NCBI GenBank assembly: GCA_046304755.1
Contig: JBKCDO010000187.1
Span: 1 to 23,861, forward strand
Length of the DNA: 23,861 nucleotides
Direction of reading: 5' to 3'
DNA from: JAIBBG01 sp046304755
Lineage (GTDB): Bacteria > Bacteroidota > Bacteroidia > Flavobacteriales_D > Sanyastnellaceae
The notes beneath the pieces were generated by a model. The model made no database searches and was not told the DNA's origin. It was given only the letters and a program-made list of their open reading frames with translations. Both the position numbers and the translations under genes were made by a program. Positions 1-6,724 of this stretch are shown here, piece by piece. Within the stretch, counting starts at the first letter, position 1. Each line of letters opens with the position of its first letter.

Positions 1-307
1 GCCACTGTGAAGGAAGACCATTCCAGTAACCGAAATCATCCTGAATGTAGGCGATTGCCATACCTTCTTCGTAGATGTCAGCGTTGATGAAGTCAGCAGG
101 GAACTCAACATACGTTCCACCAGCCCAATCAGCAACAGCAATAGTTACTTGGTTAACGGTGAAAGATGCGTCGTCACCGGCAGCACCGGCGGGACCGGCG
201 GGACCTGCAGGACCTGTTGCACCGGCAGGACCGGCAGGACCTTCTTTAGAACAAGATGCGAGAGCGAGCACTGCTACGCTCATGAAAAGGAAAGCTACTT
301 TTTTCAT
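1..307 (-). CDS. Collagen-like (GXY repeat) lipoprotein, 3' end missing
   Basis: I translated this by hand on the minus strand from ATG at 305-307; 102 codons are open and the gene runs off the window edge. A short basic N-terminus and hydrophobic stretch lead to a lipobox, LASC, with the lipidated Cys at residue 19. Directly after it come seven GXY triplets, mostly GPA (residues 23-43), and then a sequence rich in aromatic and acidic residues (VTIAVADW, YVEFPADF). Short collagen-like linkers just after a lipobox occur in many Bacteroidota surface lipoproteins, where they are thought to act as a spacer. The C-terminal domain is not recognised, so its role is unknown. The opposite strand also has an open frame through the repeat, but it lacks a signal or a domain and I treat it as a shadow. 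A TATTTTTG promoter element lies 22 bp upstream. Confidence 0.85.
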   Translation of the reverse strand, partial: MKKVAFLFMSVAVLALASCSKEGPAGPAGATGPAGPAGPAGAAGDDASFTVNQVTIAVADWAGGTYVEFPADFINADIYEEGMAIAYIQDDFGYWNGLPSQW

Positions 308-329
308 TGAATTGTGATTTAAGTTTGAG

Positions 330-337
330 CAAAAATA
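330..337 (-). promoter_or_regulatory. -7 promoter element (TATTTTTG) for the collagen-like lipoprotein
   Basis: On the minus strand this is an exact match to the Bacteroidota -7 consensus TAnnTTTG, placed 22 bp before the ATG, which would give a leader of about 15 nt. No TTTG is seen at the expected -33 distance, so the call rests on the -7 element and its position. Confidence 0.5.
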
Positions 338-387
338 TCGGGCTTAACCTTTCGGTAACGCGCGATTTTTCAACTAATGAACAAAGG

Positions 388-395
388 GGAGGTGA
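388..395 (+). promoter_or_regulatory. Unusually strong Shine-Dalgarno sequence (GGAGGTGA)
   Basis: Eight bases complementary to the usual 16S rRNA 3' end lie six bases before the ATG at 402, which is ideal spacing. Bacteroidota generally do not rely on Shine-Dalgarno pairing, and the other starts in this window have A-rich leaders instead. The site also supports the choice of ATG 402. Confidence 0.7.
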
Positions 396-401
396 AAAAT
401 A

Positions 402-917
402 ATGGCCTTAATTAAAGCGGTGAATGGAGAGGGTCCGGTCTTCGGCGAGGATTGTTACTTCGCTGAAAACGCGACGATTGTCGGCAACGTAAAGATGGGT
501 AATCAGTGCAGTGTTTGGTTTAATGCTGTGGTGCGTGGTGACGTCAACAGTATTACGATGGGCAACAAAGTGAATATTCAGGATGGCGCCGTGATTCATT
601 GCACGTATCAAAAGGCAGCAACAACTATCGGCAACAATGTGTCAATCGGGCATAATGCGCTAGTGCATGGTTGCACCATTCACGATAATGTGCTCATCGG
701 CATGGGCAGTATTGTGATGGACAACTGCGTTGTAGAAAGCAACAGCATTATCGCGGCGGGCGCAGTTTTACTGGAGGGCACGCACGTCGAAAGCGGGAGT
801 GTTTACGCAGGTGTACCGGCGAAGAAAGTGAAGCAAATTAGCAAGGAGCTGTTTGAAGGCGAGGTGCAGCGAATCGCCAACAATTACGTAATGTATGCTT
901 CGTGGTTTAAAGACTAA
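402..917 (+). CDS. Gamma-class carbonic anhydrase family protein (left-handed beta-helix)
   Basis: The 171-residue protein is built of hexapeptide repeats that form a left-handed beta-helix, the fold of trimeric gamma-carbonic anhydrases and the YrdA/PaaY/CaiE group. The three histidines expected to bind the metal are present (H66, H84, H89), as are the conserved R45, D47, Q60 and D61 around VVRGDV and NIQDGAVIH. The length matches the short YrdA-like group, in which carbonic anhydrase activity is often weak or untested; an acyltransferase is the alternative but less likely. The ATG at 402 follows a strong Shine-Dalgarno sequence, which is unusual here. The TAA stop interlocks with the TAG stop of the convergent ferrochelatase gene. 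Confidence 0.9.
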   Translation: MALIKAVNGEGPVFGEDCYFAENATIVGNVKMGNQCSVWFNAVVRGDVNSITMGNKVNIQDGAVIHCTYQKAATTIGNNVSIGHNALVHGCTIHDNVLIGMGSIVMDNCVVESNSIIAAGAVLLEGTHVESGSVYAGVPAKKVKQISKELFEGEVQRIANNYVMYASWFKD

Positions 918-1948
918 CAGCGTGACTTCACCATGTCTTCCAGCGTGTCGATCCAATCGGCTCCATCGTTAAGACTTGGAACAAGTTGAACGTGTTCGCC
1001 ACCATGTTTTTCAAAAAGTTCTTGGTACTCTTCTCCGATTTCAATGGTTGTTTCCAGACAATCAGCCACAAAGGCAGGGGAAAATACAAGTAGTTTTTTT
1101 GCGCCCTGCTTGGCTAATTTTTCAATGACTTCATCACTGAAAGGCTCTATCCAGCCTTTGCCCAACCGCGATTGAAAGGCAACCGTGTATTGCTCTGCGT
1201 GAATCCCACATCGTTGCGCAATCTCTCTTGCAGTAGCATAGCACGTGGCTTTGTAGCATAGTTTGTTTTCATCGTTAATCTCATGATCGCACGAGTGATT
1301 TCGGCACATCCGATCATCATAGATCTTATCCAGCTGCCGTTCAGGTAAACCGTGAAAACTAAAAATGATATGGTCGTAATCACTCGTCTTGAAATCCTTT
1401 GCACGGTTAGCAAAAGCGTTCAGGTAACCCGGGTGATCCCAGAATTGATTCACAATTTGAATCTCCGGAAATACCCACAGGTCGCGCAGAATACGCATGC
1501 ATTTTTCGATGACCGAGCCGGTGCTGGCTGAGGCATACTGAGGAAATAGCGGAATAATCATGAGTTTGTCCGGGTTCCATTTCACCACTTCTGTCAGGGC
1601 GGACTCAAGAGAAGGGTTTTTATAGCGCATCCCCAAAAACACCTTCACGTTTCTTTCAGATTGTTGGTCAAAGCGCTCTTGCAACAGTTGTTTGCAGCGA
1701 TTGCCGTAGTAGATAAGCGGAGAGCCGTTTTCAGTCCATAGCTCTTCGTACACTTTCGCGCTCTTGCGATGACGGAAGGGCACAATAATGCCGTTGACTA
1801 GGATTTTTCGACCGAGCCAATTGATATCAATCACGCGGTCATCATTGAGAAATTCAGTGAGGTAGGAAAAAACGTCATTTGGTTTTGGACTATCCGGCGA
1901 ACCGAGATTGACCAGCAGGACTGCTGTTTTTTTCGAAGAATGCTGCAT
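914..1948 (-). CDS. hemH: Ferrochelatase
   Basis: The 344-residue protein inserts Fe2+ into protoporphyrin IX (or coproporphyrin, depending on the pathway) as a late step of heme synthesis. It opens with VLLVNLGSPDSP and has the catalytic FSFHGLPER segment (H199), the C-terminal VAFQSRLG and the acidic CLETTIEI segment near residue 298. Residues 215-236 hold four cysteines spaced C-x4-C-x10-C-x4-C, a possible internal metal or [2Fe-2S] site. I chose ATG at 1946-1948; an in-frame TTG three codons earlier is less likely. It lies 37 bp downstream of ftsX on the same strand, so the two may be cotranscribed. The stop overlaps the convergent carbonic anhydrase gene by 4 bp. Confidence 0.95.
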   Translation of the reverse strand: MQHSSKKTAVLLVNLGSPDSPKPNDVFSYLTEFLNDDRVIDINWLGRKILVNGIIVPFRHRKSAKVYEELWTENGSPLIYYGNRCKQLLQERFDQQSERNVKVFLGMRYKNPSLESALTEVVKWNPDKLMIIPLFPQYASASTGSVIEKCMRILRDLWVFPEIQIVNQFWDHPGYLNAFANRAKDFKTSDYDHIIFSFHGLPERQLDKIYDDRMCRNHSCDHEINDENKLCYKATCYATAREIAQRCGIHAEQYTVAFQSRLGKGWIEPFSDEVIEKLAKQGAKKLLVFSPAFVADCLETTIEIGEEYQELFEKHGGEHVQLVPSLNDGADWIDTLEDMVKSRC

Positions 1949-1985
1949 AGCTCTCAAACAAAGGAAATACGGGAATCGTTCACTT

Positions 1986-2858
1986 TTAGTAGAGTTTCGA
2001 CGACTCGGTTCGGATGAATCGATTCACAGCATAGAGCGTAGCAACACCGGAGAGGAACAGTCCGATTATCATCACGCCACTCATGAGCACCAGAAGTCTT
2101 TGCTTTTCTTGAAGAATCACAATGACATCTTGTAGCTCTCCACGAAAGATGTAGAGCAGAATAAAAATGATCATGAGGGATAACAGCGATGCCAGAAAGC
2201 CAAACCACAACCCCCGTTTCATGAAGGGTTTTTGAATAAACCAGTGGGTGGCACCAACCAGTTGCATGCTCTTAATGATGAAGCGCTGGGAAAAAATCGC
2301 GAGTTGAATGGTATTCACAATGAGTACAATCGCGATGATGAGCAATACGATACCAACCAGCGATATACCCAAACTCCATTTGCTCAAGTTGGCGTTCATC
2401 TGTCGCAGTAAGTCGTGTTGAAAGACGACCTCATTTACAGCAGGATTTTTTTCCAACCCGGCTACTACTGAAGCGATGTTTTCCTCTTTGCTGAACTCGG
2501 GTTTAATGTGAATATCAAGCGACGCAGGTAACGGATTGTAACCTAGAAAATCGACGAATTCTTCACCCAGTTCTTCCTCCATCATAGCGGCAGCTTCTTG
2601 CTTGGATAGGTAGCTGACTTGGGCAGCAAAGGGTTCTCCTTCGATTTGTTTTTTGAGGTGTTGAATTTCCTCCTCGGCGATGTCATCAGCCATCATGACT
2701 TGCACAACAACTTGTCCGCGGTAGTGTCCTGTGACAGAACTACCGAGCAGCGCAACAATCAGCAATGTTCCCACAAGCACGAGCACGAGCGTGATTCCAA
2801 TCACAGTGGAGATGGAGGAAATGGTATTGGCGGAAGTTTTAAACGGTGACTTTCCCAT
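1986..2858 (-). CDS. ftsX: Cell division ABC transporter permease FtsX
   Basis: The 290-residue membrane protein has one N-terminal membrane segment (about residues 18-40), a large periplasmic domain (about 41-160) and three further membrane segments. This is the standard FtsX topology (FtsX-type permease domain at the C-terminus). With FtsE, FtsX couples ATP hydrolysis to activation of cell-wall hydrolases at the division site, acting in the inner membrane. The ATPase partner FtsE is not next to it, in contrast to the ftsEX order of many other bacteria. The ATG at 2856-2858 begins MGKSPFKTS, a suitable cytoplasmic start. The slyD-like gene lies 74 bp upstream on the same strand and hemH 37 bp downstream. 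Confidence 0.92.
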   Translation of the reverse strand: MGKSPFKTSANTISSISTVIGITLVLVLVGTLLIVALLGSSVTGHYRGQVVVQVMMADDIAEEEIQHLKKQIEGEPFAAQVSYLSKQEAAAMMEEELGEEFVDFLGYNPLPASLDIHIKPEFSKEENIASVVAGLEKNPAVNEVVFQHDLLRQMNANLSKWSLGISLVGIVLLIIAIVLIVNTIQLAIFSQRFIIKSMQLVGATHWFIQKPFMKRGLWFGFLASLLSLMIIFILLYIFRGELQDVIVILQEKQRLLVLMSGVMIIGLFLSGVATLYAVNRFIRTESSKLY

Positions 2859-2932
2859 GCTGTGCGAAGTAAGGAATTGAAACGGAACCTGTCAACACCC
2901 AAGAAAGGTCTTGTGAACAGAACACTATGAAT

Positions 2933-3379
2933 TTAGGCAATCTCCACCACTTCTCCTTCAAAAAGCAGGTCTTCACCTGCGAGTGGGTGGTTGAAGTCGA
3001 GTACAATGGAGTTCAATTTTACTTCACACACAACACCTTCGATGATATCACCTTCGGGGCTTTCTAATGGAATAATCTCTCCTTCTTGAAACAACTCTTC
3101 ATCAAGTTCACCTTCTTCAATAAACGTGCTTTTGGGATATTCGATGAAAAGCGCTTCTTGCTCGTCACCATACGCTTCAGCGGATGGAATGGCAATGGTG
3201 AATTTATCGCCAACGGCCAATCCCAGCAGCGCTTGCTCAAATTTGGGGAGCATGGGGTCTTCACCAAACGTGAAGATCATGGGGTCGTCGTGACGGGTTT
3301 CTTCGATGAGTTCTTTTTCAGGTCCGTCGGCATACAGAATGTAATGAACAGACACGCGTTTTCCGGGTTCGATTTTCAT
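2933..3379 (-). CDS. FKBP-type peptidyl-prolyl isomerase, SlyD-like
   Basis: The 148-residue protein matches the SlyD group. An FKBP half (KIEPGKRVSVHYIL, with LPKFEQALLGLAVGD) is split by a flap-type insert (about residues 75-125), and the C-terminal strand carries the hallmark FNHPLAGEDLLFEGEVVEI. Such proteins catalyse proline isomerisation and act as cytoplasmic chaperones. The His/Cys-rich metal-binding tail of the E. coli protein is absent, so a nickel role is not supported. The protein is strongly acidic. I chose ATG at 3377-3379; a TTG 12 codons earlier would add a hydrophobic stretch not expected in the family. It is divergent from the serine hydrolase gene, with a perfect palindrome in between. 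Confidence 0.9.
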   Translation of the reverse strand: MKIEPGKRVSVHYILYADGPEKELIEETRHDDPMIFTFGEDPMLPKFEQALLGLAVGDKFTIAIPSAEAYGDEQEALFIEYPKSTFIEEGELDEELFQEGEIIPLESPEGDIIEGVVCEVKLNSIVLDFNHPLAGEDLLFEGEVVEIA

Positions 3380-3428
3380 GGCCGCAAGTTGGTTGAGAAA
3401 AATCAGAATGCGCAATTTTTCTCCGGAT

Positions 3429-3445
3429 TATTCCTCTGAGGAATA
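3429..3445. promoter_or_regulatory. 17-bp perfect palindrome in a divergent intergenic region (possible operator)
   Basis: Two 8-base arms, TATTCCTC and GAGGAATA, pair perfectly around one central T. The site is 49 bp before the slyD-like start and 42 bp before the serine hydrolase start. A degenerate -7-like sequence, TAAATTGC (3466-3473), starts 20 bp downstream, so a bound protein would cover the -33 region. There is no T-tract, and it does not lie at a gene end, so a terminator is unlikely. That it is an operator is inference. Confidence 0.45.
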
Positions 3446-3487
3446 CGGAAGCCACAGCAACGACCTAAATTGCTCAAAAAATCAGAG

Positions 3488-4666
3488 ATGCAATTACTCA
3501 AGCGCATTTTTATCGGAATCATTTCATTGCTCGTAATCGCAGTAATCTCGCTGTATGCGACAGGAAACGCCTACCTCCTTCAGGGCATTCGAAAGACCTA
3601 TTTAGTGGGAGAAAAGTCACCGGATATTGATGACATGGAGCTGTTTGATGTGCGAAAAATTGAGCATGGAGCAGTTGATTTTCCTATAAAATATTCCTCG
3701 ATGCAATCGGTCACTTTTCCGGAGCAGTATGCCACGTGGAATGATTCTCTCGGAACATCTGCGTATCTGGTCTATTGGCGTGATTCGTTGTTTTTCGAAC
3801 GCTATTGGGAGGGCGATTCAACGACGCTCACTAACTCGTTTTCAATGGCGAAGAGTGTGACGGCGTTGTTGATAGGTTGTGCGCTGGATGATGGGTTGAT
3901 TCAAAGTGTTGATCAACCCGTTAGTGATTTTTTACCTGAATTCTCCGGTGGAATGAATGCATCGCTAACCATACGGCATCTGTTGACTATGACCAGCGGA
4001 ATTCCATTTGGTGAATCGTATAGCAGTCCATTTGGCTATATGGCTCGCGCCTACTTTGGCGACGATTTGAAGGAAGAGACGATGGCCTATGCGGTTGAGC
4101 GCAATCCCGGAATACTATGGGCTTACGAGGGAGGAAACACGGTTTTGCTTGGGTTAATCATTGAAAAGGCAACCGGCAAATCACCCTCCGCTTATCTGCA
4201 AGAAAAACTTTGGAAACAAATCGGTGCCGAGCAGGACGCTTACTGGAATTTAGATCGGGAAAATGGCATCGAAAAAACCTTCAGTGGCTTGTATGCAACA
4301 GCGCGCGATTTCTCGAAAATCGGATCGTTGTTTATGCATGGCGGAATACACCAAGGGGATACATTAATATCTCCCGAATTTGTGCGTCAGGCGCTCACAC
4401 CTGTGATGATTCCGGATGAGAAGGGCGAGGTGTGCGATTGGTATGGCTGGCAATGGTGGCTGGGAACCCACAGGGGAAAGTCGATGTACATGTGTCGTGG
4501 CATGCGCGGGCAGTATGTCATCTGTCTCCCGGAGTTGGAGTTGATGGTTGTGCGCATTGGCCACCACCAGTCTAAAGAACGCATTCGTCACATCCCCGCA
4601 GATTTGTACACCTACATTGACATTGCGCTGGCAATGCTCGAGCAACAAGGAATACGTTCATTATGA
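3488..4666 (+). CDS. Membrane-anchored serine hydrolase, beta-lactamase (class C/AmpC-like) family
   Basis: The 392-residue protein starts with a hydrophobic segment (about residues 7-28), either a membrane anchor or a signal sequence with no obvious cleavage site. The penicillin-binding/beta-lactamase fold follows, with the nucleophile motif SMAK (S119, K122) and a Tyr motif at Y213 (WAYEGGN). The YEG replaces the YSN/YAN of true class C beta-lactamases. Together with the RGQ region near the C-terminus this fits the broad family of esterases, peptidases and amide hydrolases better than a resistance enzyme; the substrate is unknown. I chose ATG 3488 over an in-frame TTG at 3470. The stop overlaps the next gene's ATG (ATGA), so the two are probably translationally coupled. 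Confidence 0.88.
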   Translation: MQLLKRIFIGIISLLVIAVISLYATGNAYLLQGIRKTYLVGEKSPDIDDMELFDVRKIEHGAVDFPIKYSSMQSVTFPEQYATWNDSLGTSAYLVYWRDSLFFERYWEGDSTTLTNSFSMAKSVTALLIGCALDDGLIQSVDQPVSDFLPEFSGGMNASLTIRHLLTMTSGIPFGESYSSPFGYMARAYFGDDLKEETMAYAVERNPGILWAYEGGNTVLLGLIIEKATGKSPSAYLQEKLWKQIGAEQDAYWNLDRENGIEKTFSGLYATARDFSKIGSLFMHGGIHQGDTLISPEFVRQALTPVMIPDEKGEVCDWYGWQWWLGTHRGKSMYMCRGMRGQYVICLPELELMVVRIGHHQSKERIRHIPADLYTYIDIALAMLEQQGIRSL

Positions 4667-5049
4667 AGAAAGATATCGAAATGACTCCCGTGGAAGGAGT
4701 GTATATAGCGTTTGTGCCCAATCGGGATAACTGGCAGGTGTTTGTCATTAACGACCGTCCTGAACCTCTGGAAACGGTTATCGTCAATGCCTCCGGTGAA
4801 GGCAAATTGGAAGGTGTAGAAAAGCAAACGGCCACGCTGCGCTTTTTACTCAATGACATACCGGCAAAGTCCTTCAAGCCTTTCGAATTATTGCTTCCTG
4901 ATTCGTTGAAATTGAGTCATCGTTATTGGATTAGTTATTATCTGGGCGATCGCATTTTCGACAAGAAGTTTGTTTACGAACCGACCATGGCGGATGACGA
5001 TTTGATGGACATTCCCGTATTCGGTTCACCCGGAATAGTGTTGTACTAA
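4663..5049 (+). CDS. Conserved hypothetical protein of Bacteroidota type
   Basis: The 128-residue soluble protein has no signal peptide or membrane segment. Its sequence alternates hydrophobic and polar residues as in a beta-sandwich (GVYIAFVP, WQVFVINDRPEPLETVIV, RYWISYYLGDRIFDKKFVY). From memory it resembles a family of small proteins common in Flavobacteriia that share the PAKSF and FDKKF motifs and have no established function; this cannot be confirmed without a search. It overlaps the serine hydrolase gene by 4 bp (ATGA) and is followed after 15 bp by the exonuclease gene, so the three likely form one transcript. I assign no function. Confidence 0.85.
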   Translation: MKKDIEMTPVEGVYIAFVPNRDNWQVFVINDRPEPLETVIVNASGEGKLEGVEKQTATLRFLLNDIPAKSFKPFELLLPDSLKLSHRYWISYYLGDRIFDKKFVYEPTMADDDLMDIPVFGSPGIVLY

Positions 5050-5064
5050 AAAAACCATTGATTT

Positions 5065-5784
5065 ATGTTGGATCAACTGCGAATGGAGGAGGTGTTGTTT
5101 CTCGACATTGAAACGGTGCCTCAAGAGTCAGCCTTTGATGGGCTTGATGCCGATTTTCAAAAACTATGGGAGGATAAGAGCCGCTACAGCCGCGAAAAGC
5201 ACGGGACTACGGTTGCAGAAAGCTATTCGGAAGCGGGTATTTACGCTGAGTTTGGAAAGATTATCTGCATCAGTGTAGGGTATTTTTCGACGCGTTTGCA
5301 AGAGCGTGTTTTACGTGTAACATCTTTCTACGGCCATGATGAACACGCATTGCTGGCGGACTTTAGCGCGTTGTTGGAGACCCGTACCAACCATCCGTTT
5401 CGCCTGTTGTGTGCGCACAACGGAAAGGAGTTTGACTTTCCGTATATCTGTCGGCGCATGCTGATTCAAGGCGTGAAGCTGCCTCAGTTGTTGGATATCG
5501 CCGGCAAGAAACCGTGGGAGGTTGCACATCTCGACACCATGGAGTTGTGGAAGTTTGGTGACTTTAAAAATTACACGTCCATTAAGGTGTTGGCCAAAGT
5601 GTTTGGCATCCCGACGCCGAAGGATGACATTGATGGAAGCCAGGTTCGGTCGGTCTATTACGAAGAAAAAAACCTGGATCGCATTGAGGTTTATTGCAAG
5701 AAGGATGTGGTCACCGTTGCACGTCTGCTCCAGTGCTTCAAAGGTGAATCGCCGGTCTCCGATGATCAAATCATCTATGTTTAA
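5065..5784 (+). CDS. Predicted 3'-5' exonuclease (DnaQ/PolB-like, DEDD superfamily)
   Basis: The 239-residue protein carries the three exonuclease motifs of the RNase H-like DEDD fold: Exo I FLDIETVP (D14, E16), Exo II AHNGKEFDFP (D124), and Exo III YCKKDVVTV (Y210, D214), the Tyr-type DEDDy arrangement. These Asp/Glu residues bind two metal ions that cleave nucleotides from 3' ends. It resembles stand-alone proofreading-like exonucleases related to the B-family polymerase exonuclease domain; there is no polymerase domain. Its physiological role is not known to me, with DNA repair or RNA processing possible. It is last in a probable operon with the serine hydrolase. Its TAA stop interlocks with that of the convergent beta-barrel gene within TTAA. 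Confidence 0.88.
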   Translation: MLDQLRMEEVLFLDIETVPQESAFDGLDADFQKLWEDKSRYSREKHGTTVAESYSEAGIYAEFGKIICISVGYFSTRLQERVLRVTSFYGHDEHALLADFSALLETRTNHPFRLLCAHNGKEFDFPYICRRMLIQGVKLPQLLDIAGKKPWEVAHLDTMELWKFGDFKNYTSIKVLAKVFGIPTPKDDIDGSQVRSVYYEEKNLDRIEVYCKKDVVTVARLLQCFKGESPVSDDQIIYV

Positions 5785-6617
5785 AATTGCGTGAGTTGGA
5801 TTCCGAATACAACAGGAAAGACTTTCGTTCCAACGTGTTTTTCGAATAATGGCTGTAAGCCGTAATTCAAGAAGAAGGAAGTTTTGTTGTATCCGACACG
5901 AAACGCCAGATCAAGCGTATAGCGCTGAATATTGAAATCGTCGCGTCGGCGGGATGTGAAACGCCCGAGTTCGTTTTCCCATTTTTGCTTATGGATAGAG
6001 GTTGCTACCCAACCGGCCTGCACACCCATGGCTAGATGGAAGTGTTTCTTGGGATTTGAACTACTGTTGAATTCGAGCATCACCGGGACTTGCAACCCCG
6101 TTGTTCGAAGTTTGTTTTTCTGGTACTGTCGCGCAGCGGGGTCAACCGCAGCACCAAAAGTTCCCAGGGAATCTGTTGAGGCCAGGTCGATATTATTTTG
6201 AAAACCGTATCCATTGTAGGCAATTGAAAAACCGGTCAGAATTCCGATGTAGTCATGATAGATGCGGATTTTTTGTTCGAGCAGGTTAAGTCTCCAGCTT
6301 ATGGAGCGTGAGGGGTTCAGGGAAAGCCAATCGGTTGCCGAGTCGCGTTGCGGATTGTTGGATTCATCGAATAATCGGCAATACCCCAAATCAACACCTG
6401 CAAAATGCGTGAGCTGCAGCTTCTGGTCTTCGACTTCGAATTCATCGATGGCCTCGGGGTTGTCTTCTGATGGAGCGGTCTGAGATTTTGTCGGGTTACT
6501 GTCAATGACAATGATGGTTTTGTCGCCAATGGTTATATTCGTGGTGTCTGGCACTACTTGTGATAGGGCGTTTAAAGAACAAACTGTAATAAGCAGTGCG
6601 AGTAAACCGTTTTTCAT
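5781..6617 (-). CDS. Outer membrane beta-barrel protein (unassigned)
   Basis: The 278-residue protein has a typical signal peptide (residues 1-20, ending NALSQ). A low-complexity acidic segment follows (about 25-65), then a region of alternating amphipathic strands (FAGVDLGYCRLF, FHLAMGVQAGWVA, YTLDLAFRVGYNKTSFFLNYGLQPLF) ending in aromatic FGIQLTQF. A terminal Phe is the usual signature for BAM-dependent insertion into the outer membrane. The pattern fits the broad PorT/OmpA-like beta-barrel families, but I recognise no specific member. The ATG at 6615-6617 gives the signal peptide directly. The gene is divergent from the TonB-C-like gene and interlocks with the exonuclease gene at its 3' end. 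Confidence 0.82.
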   Translation of the reverse strand: MKNGLLALLITVCSLNALSQVVPDTTNITIGDKTIIVIDSNPTKSQTAPSEDNPEAIDEFEVEDQKLQLTHFAGVDLGYCRLFDESNNPQRDSATDWLSLNPSRSISWRLNLLEQKIRIYHDYIGILTGFSIAYNGYGFQNNIDLASTDSLGTFGAAVDPAARQYQKNKLRTTGLQVPVMLEFNSSSNPKKHFHLAMGVQAGWVATSIHKQKWENELGRFTSRRRDDFNIQRYTLDLAFRVGYNKTSFFLNYGLQPLFEKHVGTKVFPVVFGIQLTQF

Positions 6618-6724
6618 GCGAATTGTTTAAAGGAAACGGAAGCGATAATAGTTCGAAACCGCTTGAAATGACCAACTACCGACCAAAAGAAATATCAGGG
6701 TCCCTTTTCAAAGACAAGGGGCTT

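Noticed and set aside
75..317. Plus-strand open frame of 80 codons through the GXY repeat
   Set aside because: It lacks a signal or domain, and the minus strand gives a proper signal peptide, lipobox and collagen repeat; the Pro/Ala/Gly-rich product is an artefact of the repeat.
2859..2932. Possible hairpin between the slyD-like gene and ftsX
   Set aside because: The only stem found is CAAGA/TCTTG of 5 bp with no T-run; it is not a convincing terminator.
3488..4666. Serine hydrolase as an antibiotic-resistance beta-lactamase
   Set aside because: The SxxK motif is present, but the Tyr motif is YEG rather than YSN/YAN and there is no AmpR-like regulator; a general hydrolase is better supported.
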